Below, piece by piece: positions 18,923 through 28,796 of a stretch of 64,000 nt of DNA. This DNA comes from Candidatus Thiodiazotropha sp. (ex Monitilora ramsayi). GTDB taxonomy: Bacteria > Pseudomonadota > Gammaproteobacteria > Chromatiales > Chromatiaceae. Position 1 is the first letter of the stretch, and every line of letters starts with the position of its first letter. The notes under the pieces are model-generated. The model searched no databases, was not told the origin of the DNA, and worked only from the letters and a program-made list of their open reading frames with translations. The stretch spans positions 62,001 through 126,000 of the forward strand of contig JAHXIO010000011.1 of NCBI GenBank assembly GCA_025655595.1. Reading direction: 5' to 3'. The translations under genes and the position numbers were made by a program.

Positions 18923-19504
18923 ATGCCACGAACTGCTAAATTCGATCGCGACCTTGTGCTTGAACGAGCCATGCAGACATTCTGGAATCAGGGATATTGC
19001 GCCACCAGTCTGACCAATCTGACAGAAACCACCGAACTGAATCCGGGAAGTATTTATGCCGCCTTCAAATCCAAGCAGGGTCTGTTTCTGGCCACACTCG
19101 ATCATTATGGTCGGCGGAGTGTAGAGGAGATCACCCATACCCTCTCAACCGCCGAGACACCAATGACAGGTCTTCGGAAGCTTTTCAACCAACTGGCGGG
19201 CACTGCAAACAACACAGGCCCAGGGCGCAGCTGCTTTCTTGTCAATACTGTGCTGGAGGTAACCCGGCACGACCCGCAGGTGAGAGAAAGTATCAATAGA
19301 TACTTCGATATCATCGAGAGTAAGATCTTTCATACTTTAGAGGCGGCACAATCATCAGGCGAATTGAGTAACGCCAAGAACCCAGCAGCCATGGCGACGT
19401 TTATCATGACAACTATCTGGGGTATAAGGGTTTTGCTTGTAACTGGTGCGGATCAGGTGAGAGTTGATGCGGTCATTCAACAGCTATTTGACCTTTTGGA
19501 ATGA
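18923..19504 (+). CDS. TetR/AcrR family transcriptional regulator
   Basis: 193 residues. The N-terminal helix-turn-helix (about residues 8-55) reads AMQTFWNQGYCATSLTNLTE then NPGSIYAAFKSKQGLF. The sequence SCFLVNTVLE near residue 105 is common in a TetR subgroup that senses electrophiles or quinones and often neighbours redox enzymes. AGGTGA lies 8 bases before the ATG. Divergent from the peroxiredoxin-like gene, with dyads in the shared 126-base promoter region, so it likely represses that gene. It resembles the first TetR (7898-8512) in helix-turn-helix sequence, but its operator sequence differs. Confidence 0.9.
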   Translation: MPRTAKFDRDLVLERAMQTFWNQGYCATSLTNLTETTELNPGSIYAAFKSKQGLFLATLDHYGRRSVEEITHTLSTAETPMTGLRKLFNQLAGTANNTGPGRSCFLVNTVLEVTRHDPQVRESINRYFDIIESKIFHTLEAAQSSGELSNAKNPAAMATFIMTTIWGIRVLLVTGADQVRVDAVIQQLFDLLE

Positions 19505-19529
19505 TCTCACATCATGTAACAGCAGTCAT

Positions 19530-20198
19530 TTACGGCAACGACACCAAGGTGCCTCCTGAATGTGCTCTTCTATATAGATATAGCAGGCAGATTACAGCAA
19601 CGAAACACCAGACCACCACCCATATCAACTCTGGTATGTGAGTAATTTCAGCCAGCGCCGAACCATCTCCAACACTCTTACCATCCACCAGTGATAACGA
19701 ACTCCGTATTGAGTTCAACACGACATATACACCAGAAAACTGAACGATATACCGTATCACACCAAGGCCGACAAACCGGTACGCCATGACAAGCAGGATG
19801 AACATGGTAATCAGTATTACGAGAGTGACAACATCTCTTGCCCATAGAACAGTGACTAGTGCAATGACCGATGCCGGGACCAGCATTGCGATTGTTGAAT
19901 TATAAGCCTTAGTTGAAGAGCCCGAGATGAAAACCAATACACCCCATAGTGAACTACCGGCATAACCCGATATCAGGATAAGGACTTGATTGCCACCAGA
20001 TGTAAAGCAATATCCAGATCCATCAAAACCTAGCTCTATGGCGAGTAACTTTCCACCGGTTAACAACGCAGCCAGACCATGAGACAGTTCGTGAAAAAGT
20101 GTCTCAAACCAGCCGAACGGATAGTGGATAACGGGCACGGCGCTCAGTACGAGCGCAAGCATTACCTGAACGATGAAACTGCCTTTCGATCTTAGCAA
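19530..20198 (-). CDS. M50-like (M50B) membrane metalloprotease
   Basis: 222 residues, mostly transmembrane. HELSH at residues 36-40 in the first membrane region is the zinc-binding HExxH of site-2-type proteases. A late DGSALAEITHIPELIW (about residue 183) could give the third ligand. This matches the compact M50B-like group rather than RseP, since no PDZ domain is present. The first usable start is TTG at 20198, 8 bases after the ATPase stop; the ATG at 20162 is an alternative. It is the last gene of the seven-gene PspA-flotillin-ATPase operon. A role in cleaving or releasing a membrane partner is inference. Confidence 0.68.
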   Translation of the reverse strand: MLRSKGSFIVQVMLALVLSAVPVIHYPFGWFETLFHELSHGLAALLTGGKLLAIELGFDGSGYCFTSGGNQVLILISGYAGSSLWGVLVFISGSSTKAYNSTIAMLVPASVIALVTVLWARDVVTLVILITMFILLVMAYRFVGLGVIRYIVQFSGVYVVLNSIRSSLSLVDGKSVGDGSALAEITHIPELIWVVVWCFVAVICLLYLYRRAHSGGTLVSLP

Positions 20199-20206
20199 TT
20201 GAGTTG

Positions 20207-23200
20207 TCAGTCTTTTGTTACGGCAGGGGCTTTTTTCGTAAGTTTTCGTTTTGTCCGTGATGTCTTGACCATCGACTTCTCGAGTGAACCGATCTGTTCA
20301 CCTAAAAGCTTAACCCGTTCCCAGATATCATGGTCCATTTTCAGCTTGTGCTCCATTGCCTGCACTACAGGCAACAGGGAGTTATTAATTGCATCACCCA
20401 TGGCACTCAACACCTTATCCATGCCTGGCACCGGCTTGTTGACCACTTCGACATTGAGTTCCAGTTTTTCTATCAACGATATCAGTTCTCTGAGTTCACT
20501 TTGAATCATATCCACCGAGTTGCCGGAAGCAGCCGTACCGATGGATTGCTGGATAGCATTGAGTTCCCCGGAAACACCTGCTATCTGGTTGGCGATCTTG
20601 GTCACGGAATCGGCGTCCTCACCCCCCATACTCTGGATACGGGCAAAATCTGCTTTGATCTTGTTCCAACGGTCGACTTCATTATCGGTCAATGAGTCAG
20701 TGATCTCACCCAGTTTCAGCAGATTCTCCTCGGCACCACTGGTGAGTGTCTGGGCCTCTCCAATATAGTGGTCACGAATAACCTCATTCAGCTCCTTTTC
20801 ATTCATTATTGAACTGACTTTTTCAGCCAGTTTATTCATGTTTCTGTAGCTTCCCTGCAGTTTAAATGGTGGTTCGGTACGATATTTATCAGCCTGTGCC
20901 GCTGATTCGATATATTGTTGATTGACTCTCATCACTGTCTGCTGGACAGTGATGAGCTTGCGTAATACGGATACGATCTCATTGATCTCTGCGCCACTGT
21001 ATGCGTATGAGAAATCGCTGGTCGGGATATTCTCCCCTTTCGCCAGACGAACGAAACGGTAGACATCCTGCATATCCCTGATTGCCAGCGGTGCCAACAC
21101 GCGGTTCGAAGTCAGAGAGTTTTCGATATAGCTGAGCGCGAAAGCCTCATCACGACCGCTCAATACATCGCCCAAATTGTAAATATCTGCCCGATTGGCC
21201 AGCATATCGGGAATTTTAAAAACCTCACCCGACTCGGTATAAGGATTACCCGCCATCACAATGCAGAATTTTTTACCTCGAAGATCATAAGTCCTGGGTT
21301 CTCCCTTCCACACCCCCTCAATGCGTCTCGTACCGTCACTGAGGGAGATGAATTTTTGAAGAAACTCCGGGTTGGTATGCTGAATATCATCCAAGTAGAG
21401 CATGACATTGTTGGCCATCTCCAGGCCCAGGTTAAGTTTCTCCAGCTCCTGACGTGCCGTAGCGTTGGGTGCCTGAGCGGGATCGAGAGAGCGCACATCA
21501 TGCCCCAGGGAAGGACAGTTGATCTTCATGAAGATCTGTCCCATGCGGTTGGCGATATACTCCATCAATGTAGTCTTGCCATAACCCGGGGGGGAGATCA
21601 GTAACAGCAGCCCCATCAGGTCGGTTCGCTTCTCTTCGCCGACGGTACCCAGCTGCTTTGCGAGATTGTCGCCGATAATCGGCAGATAGACCTCATTGAT
21701 CAGACGATTGCGCACGAATGAGGAGAGGGGACGGCCCTTGAAATCCTCGACCCGCAGCTGTTTTCTCGAGGCATTGATCAGTTCCGAACGAAGCGCTTTG
21801 AACGACTCATACTCTGGCAGGACGGACGTGGTGAAGTGATTTAACCGATCAAGAAATTCCGGAAGTACCAGGGAAACTGATTGCGCATCGATGATTGGGT
21901 GATCGCCCAGCAGGCCTTCAAGCTGTTGCCGGATGCTGACATCTCGTTTCTCTACCGGAAGACTGTCACCCACCAGGATCAATGCTGCCGCTTCCGCCTT
22001 GAAGAATTCATACTGATCCAGTTTGCGAAAACGAATGATTCCATCCAGCCAGGTTGAGACCAAAACCCACCGGTTTGCAACATCTCCCTGCAACTGGTCG
22101 AGCGCCTGTGAGAAAACCCCCTGATGCTTGAGGGTGCGCATCTGCTCCAACAGGCGATCTGCAAGATTCCTTGCATATTCACTGACTTCGAAACCGAGTG
22201 TTTGCTTGGACAGTTCCAGAGAGAGGTATTTAGCGCTCATCGACGCTTCGTGCGGTTGAAAGGGCAAGCCGGCAGTGATCACATAGTCGTTGATCTCCCG
22301 ATCCAGTTCCTCACGCAACGACTGGAATGCATCCGAAGCACCGAAAACCTGTTCGAGCTGGCGAACACTCTTTGCCCGTTCGATCCAGGCCCTTGTCTTG
22401 ACGAACTCAGTGTCTCGACTTCTCTCATGCCAGTAGAGCATAGCCAACGCACGGCTTCTGGGGCTGAAGCGCAACAGGCCTGCACTTTGATACATGTCGA
22501 GAATCACCGTCAGCAGCTTCATCCCATCCTGGTCATGAATGCCTTTCTCGTAACCTTCCTGATAGCGCGGCAGCATGAACTTACGAATAATTTTCAGCAA
22601 CGCATTCTCATCGCTGCGACGCTCCATCAAAAGTTCCATCGAAAGGCCTGACTCACCCCGCTCCGCCGCGATGAGCAGTGTATAGATCATGTATTCAGCG
22701 CGGTAGACTTGACTGTTTTCAGAAGGAAGGCTCTGTTCCCAATAGCCTTGCAAAGCCACCAGACGTTGGTCTTCCAGCGGCTCAAAGTAGTCTGTACCGC
22801 TGAGATGGAGCGCCATGGCATCTCCATGGGGTACGATAGTGAGATCTGTCTCCTGTACATTGACACTGAAACGGTGTCGACCGAATTTAATCACATCACC
22901 GCTCTCTTCGAACAGGTCCTGTTTATCCCGCTGGGAGCGTATTGATTGTTCTTTGGCGTTTTTCAGACGAGAGTCGATATCGTCCGACCTTACTGTATCC
23001 CCCAGGTCCCGAATGGTATCTGACAGCACCCGGACCTTCTTGACCATCGGATCTGATGCAAAGTAGGTGTTGATTTCGTCCTGTGAGCGCATCTTCTGGG
23101 TACGCTTTTCGATGCCGTCAAGCAATCTCCCCGCTGCACTGTCCAGATTATGGATGCGACGCTGCCTCTCATCTAGAAGCGTCTGCTTGCGTGCCTCGAA

Positions 23201-25480
23201 AGTTTCATGGACCTCCTCGCGTTTGGTAATAATGTCATTGAGGAACTCGTCATATTCGCTGAACTTGCTTTCGAACTCTTCCAGCTGCAGGAGCAGCTTG
23301 GAGAGTTGCTCGTCACTCTTCTCCGGAGTGGTAGCCAAACCAAGCGCATTGATAACCGATTGCGAGAAAAGTGAAAACTGCGCCCCAAACTCGGCAACGG
23401 CCTCTCCTTTGCCAACCTCCTTAAACCGATTTCTCGCCTTCGCTTTTGACTGGTTAAGGCGTGCGTATACCGTGGACATGGTTTCGAGGATTTTAGTGCG
23501 GACCGTGGCGTCCTCGACGCGGAGCGAATTCAGCATCTCGGTCAGAAGATCCAGACCATTTCCTATCTCATCAAGTCCCTGTTGAATCGGTTGAATATCA
23601 ACAGCAGTCTCAACATTGTCAAGGGATTTCAATGTCTTTTCAATCGCATCCTCGTAACTTCTGAAGGCATCATCCCGCTGTAAAAATATCACTGTTTTGG
23701 TGGAGAGTTTCTCATCCGCCTCAAGCAGTGTTTGATCGAGCCTGTCCAGTGCAGCTTGATCAATATATCGTTGTTCACGCAATGTGAGAATGTGCCCGCG
23801 ATGCTGCTGAATTGCCTTCAGACTGGCAACATAATCTTCCGGTCTTTTATAGTCTCTTCGGCCTACCGCCTTTAGTGTTTTCTCCTGTGCTTCCTCAGCC
23901 TCAACAACGGCCTTTACTGCCTGCTGTTGAATCGCCTGTATTTTCTCGAACTCATCCAGCACAAGTTCAGCAGTTTCTCGAATCTGCTGAATGATATGCC
24001 CGATAGCGCCTACCTGCTGACTGTTGATCCAGTGGAAACCATCAAGAATTTCACCGCAACTTTTAATTAAATCCTCATAAAGAATAGCGCTTGGTTTCTG
24101 TTCCCGAATCCGCCGTATCACAGTGTAGAACTCAGAGATGGCACGAACCAGCTCCGCATTACCTACCTTACCCAGGAAGCTGTTGCCCGCAGGCTCCGAC
24201 ATCATATGGCGATCACTCGAAAAGGGTGTGTTCCATACCTGCATCGGATGATTGCGGGTAGGTTCATCCGATTCGGTACTGAACAACATTGCCATACCAT
24301 TATCAAACCGGGCGAACCCGTGTCCCAGCAGCGGGGTCTGCAGATCTTTTCGGATCAGATTGTAGACATAGATTGCCAATCGCCCGGTGACAGGTTCATA
24401 GAATCGGTAAAGCACATCCTCACCATTAGGCGATCTCACTTCCCGTTCGAACTGCATGCCCCGTCCATCTTCACCAAAGGACTTGGCCTCACCGTTCTCG
24501 AGATAAAAACCGCCGGGAAAAATCAGACCGTGATCCTCGGGCAGTTGTTTGCATGCATCACCGATTGCATCGATACGTAACACGGTTTTATTTTTCGTGT
24601 TAAACACGAAATAGCGCCATGTCTGTTCACGATAGGGCAGGACCTTCAGAACGATCAAGCTGCCCGCTTTTGCATATTGCACATCGGCGTCGGCGATAGA
24701 CTGGTTTTTATCTTCCACGGGCTCATCGTAGATTCCCAGTCCTGCCTCGGTATTGTTTTCCACTTTGATCGTGAGTGAGCCGTTGATCGTGTCGATGAAC
24801 ACCTCATCGAGAACACTGATATGGGGAAATCTACCGGTAATAAAATTTTCCCGATCGCACGGTATCCATTCGAAATCGTAGCGTGGCGGTTCGGGCACAT
24901 CCCTTTCACCACGATTATCGATATAGCGAACGTCGCCATCATTGCCGATCGACCACCGGAACACTTTGACATCCGAGGTCTTGTCACCAATCTGAAATGT
25001 CGCCAGAAGATATTGATTGGTGACCAGCAGTTTGGTGAAACGGGTCTCTCTGTAGTAGGCGTAGAGCTCTCTAAAGTCGGCCACAAAAGCCGGCGAATCC
25101 AGAAAGGAGCCCGCTATCGGCAGCGTCTCAATATCCAGCCCCTCTTCGTTCTCATTGAGCCGATAGAGACCAAATACGTCAGCGACACGTGTCTCTTTTC
25201 TCAGGCCGATAAATACATTGTAACCGAACAGCAGTGTATCACCCACCAAGGCGATATCCCGGGCTATGCAGTTATTCTCGGTATGTACGCGAACCCTGCC
25301 GACAACCTCCATCGAAGTGTCGCCAAACTCTTCCAGCCTAGCCTGATTAAGGGAGGTCGCCTGCTCACCCAGTGCATCCGCCTGGTCCATCAGTCTTCTG
25401 CGTATAACCTCATACGCACCACCCTCGGCTACGGCGCGGGCAAGATCCTCTTTTACATCCGGTGTGTCCACGTCAGACAT
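20207..25480 (-). CDS. Giant AAA+ 'DNA repair ATPase' (DUF3686 family)
   Basis: 1757 residues. The first ~430 residues are beta-rich and resemble the DUF3686 N-terminal region. Residues about 460-890 are long charged coiled coils. The AAA+ core lies near residues 1290-1450: Walker A SPPGYGKTTLMEY (~1300), Walker B NVMLYLDDIQHTNP (~1362) and the sensor segment FCIVMAGNPY (~1400). A further helical tail ends in a basic patch (TKRKLTKKAP). The family name 'DNA repair ATPase' is an old database label without firm biochemistry that I know of. GGAG lies just before the ATG. Being between flotillin and a membrane protease in a PspA operon, it is more plausibly an envelope-associated remodelling ATPase (inference). 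Confidence 0.85.
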   Translation of the reverse strand: MSDVDTPDVKEDLARAVAEGGAYEVIRRRLMDQADALGEQATSLNQARLEEFGDTSMEVVGRVRVHTENNCIARDIALVGDTLLFGYNVFIGLRKETRVADVFGLYRLNENEEGLDIETLPIAGSFLDSPAFVADFRELYAYYRETRFTKLLVTNQYLLATFQIGDKTSDVKVFRWSIGNDGDVRYIDNRGERDVPEPPRYDFEWIPCDRENFITGRFPHISVLDEVFIDTINGSLTIKVENNTEAGLGIYDEPVEDKNQSIADADVQYAKAGSLIVLKVLPYREQTWRYFVFNTKNKTVLRIDAIGDACKQLPEDHGLIFPGGFYLENGEAKSFGEDGRGMQFEREVRSPNGEDVLYRFYEPVTGRLAIYVYNLIRKDLQTPLLGHGFARFDNGMAMLFSTESDEPTRNHPMQVWNTPFSSDRHMMSEPAGNSFLGKVGNAELVRAISEFYTVIRRIREQKPSAILYEDLIKSCGEILDGFHWINSQQVGAIGHIIQQIRETAELVLDEFEKIQAIQQQAVKAVVEAEEAQEKTLKAVGRRDYKRPEDYVASLKAIQQHRGHILTLREQRYIDQAALDRLDQTLLEADEKLSTKTVIFLQRDDAFRSYEDAIEKTLKSLDNVETAVDIQPIQQGLDEIGNGLDLLTEMLNSLRVEDATVRTKILETMSTVYARLNQSKAKARNRFKEVGKGEAVAEFGAQFSLFSQSVINALGLATTPEKSDEQLSKLLLQLEEFESKFSEYDEFLNDIITKREEVHETFEARKQTLLDERQRRIHNLDSAAGRLLDGIEKRTQKMRSQDEINTYFASDPMVKKVRVLSDTIRDLGDTVRSDDIDSRLKNAKEQSIRSQRDKQDLFEESGDVIKFGRHRFSVNVQETDLTIVPHGDAMALHLSGTDYFEPLEDQRLVALQGYWEQSLPSENSQVYRAEYMIYTLLIAAERGESGLSMELLMERRSDENALLKIIRKFMLPRYQEGYEKGIHDQDGMKLLTVILDMYQSAGLLRFSPRSRALAMLYWHERSRDTEFVKTRAWIERAKSVRQLEQVFGASDAFQSLREELDREINDYVITAGLPFQPHEASMSAKYLSLELSKQTLGFEVSEYARNLADRLLEQMRTLKHQGVFSQALDQLQGDVANRWVLVSTWLDGIIRFRKLDQYEFFKAEAAALILVGDSLPVEKRDVSIRQQLEGLLGDHPIIDAQSVSLVLPEFLDRLNHFTTSVLPEYESFKALRSELINASRKQLRVEDFKGRPLSSFVRNRLINEVYLPIIGDNLAKQLGTVGEEKRTDLMGLLLLISPPGYGKTTLMEYIANRMGQIFMKINCPSLGHDVRSLDPAQAPNATARQELEKLNLGLEMANNVMLYLDDIQHTNPEFLQKFISLSDGTRRIEGVWKGEPRTYDLRGKKFCIVMAGNPYTESGEVFKIPDMLANRADIYNLGDVLSGRDEAFALSYIENSLTSNRVLAPLAIRDMQDVYRFVRLAKGENIPTSDFSYAYSGAEINEIVSVLRKLITVQQTVMRVNQQYIESAAQADKYRTEPPFKLQGSYRNMNKLAEKVSSIMNEKELNEVIRDHYIGEAQTLTSGAEENLLKLGEITDSLTDNEVDRWNKIKADFARIQSMGGEDADSVTKIANQIAGVSGELNAIQQSIGTAASGNSVDMIQSELRELISLIEKLELNVEVVNKPVPGMDKVLSAMGDAINNSLLPVVQAMEHKLKMDHDIWERVKLLGEQIGSLEKSMVKTSRTKRKLTKKAPAVTKD

Positions 25481-25553
25481 GTCATCTCCTTCACAGATCC
25501 TCTGTTAATACAAACCGGCAGGAAAGCCAGTCGGCTTTCGCTGCTGGGCCATA

Positions 25554-27620
25554 TCATGCAGGGACAGATGACTCCTGACCGGAGACTGAGCCGATGAGAC
25601 GCTGCAACATATCCTTCTGTTCCGAGGTGCCTTCGCGCATTAACTTGGCTATAAAGGCACTGACAGTAAGGTTCTGCAGGGTGTCGCTATTACCGCCGAG
25701 TCCGGTCGCGATATCCTTGATATCCTCGATCAGACTTGCATCGCCTTTCAGGTGCCTGCCCAACAGTTTTTGCGCCGTCTCGCCGCGTACGACACCATCG
25801 ATCGATTTGCCGACTGCAAGTGCGTTGACAAACTTCTCGAAATAGTCACCGCTGCCGCCTACGATATCGATATTGGCATCACTAAGCGCCGAGGCAAGAA
25901 TATCGGCCTGCTCCTTGGCGATTTCCGTATTGGCCTCGATCCAGTGCATGGTCTCTGTATGACTCAAGTCGAGCTTGAGGCGGAACTCCTCGTGTTCCCT
26001 GGCGTGATCTCCCATGGCATCCATGGCGGCAAACTTCTCTTTGAGACCGTTGGCCTCGGCAAGGATACGCAGCTCCACATTCTTTGCATCGGCTTCACCC
26101 ATTTTCTCGACAGCATCGGCTTCAGCTTCCCTGACCCGTACCGACGCCAAGCCAACCTTTTCGTTACCGATGGCTTGCGCTTCCAGCTTCTCACGCAGCA
26201 CAACAGCTTCGGCCAATCCGTCTTTTTCCTTGGCAACAGCGGTGACTTCCATCACTTCGGCTTTAGCCAATCCCGGTGCCGCTTCACGGGAACGCGTTGC
26301 TTCCGCGTGCTTGATCGCCGCTTCCGCATCGAGAGTCGAGGCATTTTTTCTGCCCTCTGCCAGGGTAACTTCTTCCTTGGCTTTCTGAATCGCTTTTTCC
26401 GCTTCCGCCTCAGACGCCTTCACCTCTTTGATCAGGTCTTTTTCCGCTTCAGCCTCGGCTGCAATGATGGCAGCTTCCTTTTCACGTTCAGCCTTGGAGA
26501 CCAGGCGAACTTTCTGAATGGTCTCCTCCTCGACAGCCACCTGCTTCTCGACGGAGATCCGATCACTCTCAAGGTCTGCTATCTCCTTCTTCTGCTGCTC
26601 AATCTCTTTTTCCTTGGCATAATCGGCAAGCGCGACGATCCGCTTACGTTCAACGACCTCCAACTCCTTGGCCTTTTCGACACCTTCCGCTTCTTTGACT
26701 GTGACGCTCTGACGCTGGTAAGCGGCAACTTCGACTTCCCGTTGTTTATTCTCCTCCTGAATGGCGATCGCTTCCTCCATCTTGATGCGGGCCTCTTCTG
26801 CGCGGAGATTCTCCTCGGACTGGATTTTCTTGGTCTCAGCCTCTTCCCGTGCCTGGATTGTGGCTACTTCACGCTGCTGGCGGGCCAGTGCATCCTCTTC
26901 CTGCTTTTCAAGTTGCAATACCGCCTCGCGGGTCTCCACATTCTTTTTCTTGATCGCCTTCTCTTCATCCCGCTGGAACTCGTTCGTTCTGATATGCTGA
27001 GTCGCGGTAAGCTCCGTGATTTTACGAATACCTTCCGCATCGAGGATATTATCCTTATCGAGTGATTCGACCGGGGTCTGCTCAAGATAGTCGATAGCGG
27101 CATCTTCCAGCACATAGCCGTTCAGGTCCTTGCCGATCACCTTGATGATGTCATCCCTGAAAGCATCGCGTTCTTCATATAGCGAGATAAAATCCATCCG
27201 TTTACCGACTGTTTTCAAGGCTTCAGAAAACTTAGCGGAGAAGAGCTCTTCCACCGATGCCTGATCGGAGGCACGCTCAACACCAACAGCCTGGGCAACT
27301 TTAAGCACATCATCCTTCGTCATATTGACACGCACGAAAAACGTCACTTTGATATCCGCACGAATATTATCCTTACAGATCAGGCCATCGTGCCCACGAC
27401 GGTCGATTTCTATTGTCTTCAAAGAGATGGTCATCATCTCTTTCAGATGAATAACCGGCAGTACCAATGCCCCGGTAAATGTCACCTTGGGACTTTTACT
27501 CAAAGTGCTGACGATCATCGCCTTACCCTGAGGTACTTTTTTGTATAAGCCGGCAAAAAGAGCAAAGACCCCAAACAGGACAATTGCTGCAGACCCGATG
27601 ATAAAAAGTATTGATTCCAT
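25554..27620 (-). CDS. yqiK: YqiK-like flotillin (SPFH/band 7 protein)
   Basis: 688 residues. An N-terminal membrane helix (about residues 5-24) is followed by the SPFH domain (about 30-190, with KMMTISLKTIEIDRRGHDGL-like core at 50-80). A very long Glu/Ala/Lys coiled coil of EAEAEK-type repeats runs from about 210 to 540, with a C-terminal oligomerisation segment after it. Flotillins scaffold membrane microdomains. In E. coli, YqiK is encoded beside YqiJ, as here. The spacing to both neighbours is under 80 bases, so it belongs to the PspA operon. The A-rich coiled coil also creates a long spurious frame on the opposite strand. Confidence 0.92.
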   Translation of the reverse strand: MESILFIIGSAAIVLFGVFALFAGLYKKVPQGKAMIVSTLSKSPKVTFTGALVLPVIHLKEMMTISLKTIEIDRRGHDGLICKDNIRADIKVTFFVRVNMTKDDVLKVAQAVGVERASDQASVEELFSAKFSEALKTVGKRMDFISLYEERDAFRDDIIKVIGKDLNGYVLEDAAIDYLEQTPVESLDKDNILDAEGIRKITELTATQHIRTNEFQRDEEKAIKKKNVETREAVLQLEKQEEDALARQQREVATIQAREEAETKKIQSEENLRAEEARIKMEEAIAIQEENKQREVEVAAYQRQSVTVKEAEGVEKAKELEVVERKRIVALADYAKEKEIEQQKKEIADLESDRISVEKQVAVEEETIQKVRLVSKAEREKEAAIIAAEAEAEKDLIKEVKASEAEAEKAIQKAKEEVTLAEGRKNASTLDAEAAIKHAEATRSREAAPGLAKAEVMEVTAVAKEKDGLAEAVVLREKLEAQAIGNEKVGLASVRVREAEADAVEKMGEADAKNVELRILAEANGLKEKFAAMDAMGDHAREHEEFRLKLDLSHTETMHWIEANTEIAKEQADILASALSDANIDIVGGSGDYFEKFVNALAVGKSIDGVVRGETAQKLLGRHLKGDASLIEDIKDIATGLGGNSDTLQNLTVSAFIAKLMREGTSEQKDMLQRLIGSVSGQESSVPA

Positions 27621-27671
27621 AACGCTATTTTCCTCTCACAAAAAACCGAATCCTACCCGACATTCGCGGAG

Positions 27672-28340
27672 TCAGGATCTTTCCAACAATTGTTGATACT
27701 CTTCCTCACTAATGACATCGTATACATCATTCTCTTCGTCATATTCCGCAATTCTGACTTGTATATCTTTCACAAACTCTCTATCGTCTGTGCTGCGAAT
27801 ATTGACCTGCAATGGTGATCCACCAGTCTCGATTATTCCTATCCCGAAATCCTGGCTGACGCGAGATGACGACACCGTACACACATGCCCAAGAAAATCC
27901 TTTTTTGCAGGCGCAAAATGCTTTACGAAAAGTGGCTTCATCGGCTTGATCATCTTAGAAGTGACCGGGATTGCCACTGCGAATGCTGCAATCAGTACCG
28001 CGGTGCCTGCCACATACTGGATCAGTGCGGATCCGAGGGGCTGCAGAATGTAAACGGATACGACGTAGCAGAGCGTGAATCCAATAAGTGCAACGATACT
28101 GACAACCAGGGTGAATGGAACACCGGTCAAGCCTAGTGTGTGCAGGAGACCGATAAATCCCGGTATCTCGCCATCAAAATCAGCATCGATCTCCAAGATA
28201 CTTTCATCCACATCACCTGGCACCAGGTCGATGTCCAACATACCGAGAATGGCAAAAATCCAAAAAACCAGCATGATACCGAGAATCACGGTATAGACAC
28301 TTGTCGGATAACTGCTGATCGTATCTAAAAATGCATCCAA
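27672..28340 (-). CDS. yqiJ: YqiJ-like membrane protein with C-terminal OB fold (NfeD-like)
   Basis: 222 residues. There are three or four hydrophobic helices (about 15-35, 67-92, 96-120) and a C-terminal soluble domain (about 145-215) with a beta-rich pattern, ending with GGSPLQVNIRSTDD and an acidic tail. This is the layout of YqiJ/NfeD partners of flotillins: the OB domain contacts the SPFH protein while the helices anchor the pair. It lies directly upstream of the flotillin gene (51 bases). GGAG before the ATG at 28340 supports the start. Confidence 0.85.
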   Translation of the reverse strand: MDAFLDTISSYPTSVYTVILGIMLVFWIFAILGMLDIDLVPGDVDESILEIDADFDGEIPGFIGLLHTLGLTGVPFTLVVSIVALIGFTLCYVVSVYILQPLGSALIQYVAGTAVLIAAFAVAIPVTSKMIKPMKPLFVKHFAPAKKDFLGHVCTVSSSRVSQDFGIGIIETGGSPLQVNIRSTDDREFVKDIQVRIAEYDEENDVYDVISEEEYQQLLERS

Positions 28341-28375
28341 GTCGATCTCTCCTTATATCCTTCTCAGTCCAGACA

Positions 28376-28708
28376 TTACGATGATTTTTTGGCGTAGTTC
28401 CTGATCTCTTCTATCATGCAAGCCTTTATTGCCAGACGCTCTGTGGGCTTTAAACCATATTTCTCTGCCAGACTCTGGTAGTCGCCTTCCTTAAGCGACA
28501 TGGTGAGGCGCGGTCTTACCGGTTTAACGGTGACATTCAGACCGACGATATGGCGAATCATATCTGATGGTGCGATACCTCGCTGGCAGGCTTCCTTCTT
28601 TACCACATCGATAATCTCGTTCTCGACATCAAATGCAACCTGGGTTGCGCGAATCGCCCTATCAGAGTCTCTCCATCGCTTAGGTTTCGATTCTTTTCGC
28701 TTCGTCAT
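28376..28708 (-). CDS. Small basic protein of unknown function, possible ribbon-helix-helix
   Basis: About 110 residues with a basic N-terminus (TKRKESKPKRW). Two short strand-helix-like segments follow: TQVAFDVENEIIDVVKKEAC near residue 25, and RLTMSLKEGDYQSLAEKYGL near 70. The second reads like a ribbon-helix-helix, in which a strand RLTMSL precedes two helices, so DNA binding is possible. I do not recognise a named family. ATG at 28708 was chosen over GTG at 28720; neither has a clear Shine-Dalgarno. It is the third gene of the PspA operon, and a dyad overlaps that operon's promoter. Confidence 0.72.
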   Translation of the reverse strand: MTKRKESKPKRWRDSDRAIRATQVAFDVENEIIDVVKKEACQRGIAPSDMIRHIVGLNVTVKPVRPRLTMSLKEGDYQSLAEKYGLKPTERLAIKACMIEEIRNYAKKSS

Positions 28709-28796
28709 CGGCGGACACACAGTCGCGTATCGGCCCGGTATGACCCATGCGAGTCATACTGGGAGTGACAAACAGGCTCATTTCGAACGAATATTT

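Noticed and set aside
24821-25597. 258-codon plus-strand frame
   Set aside because: Opposite-strand shadow of the giant ATPase gene's 5' end; no domain features.
25752-27065. 437-codon open frame on the plus strand
   Set aside because: It is the shadow of the flotillin coiled coil (repetitive Glu/Ala/Lys codons) on the opposite strand; Phe/Leu-rich with no motif.
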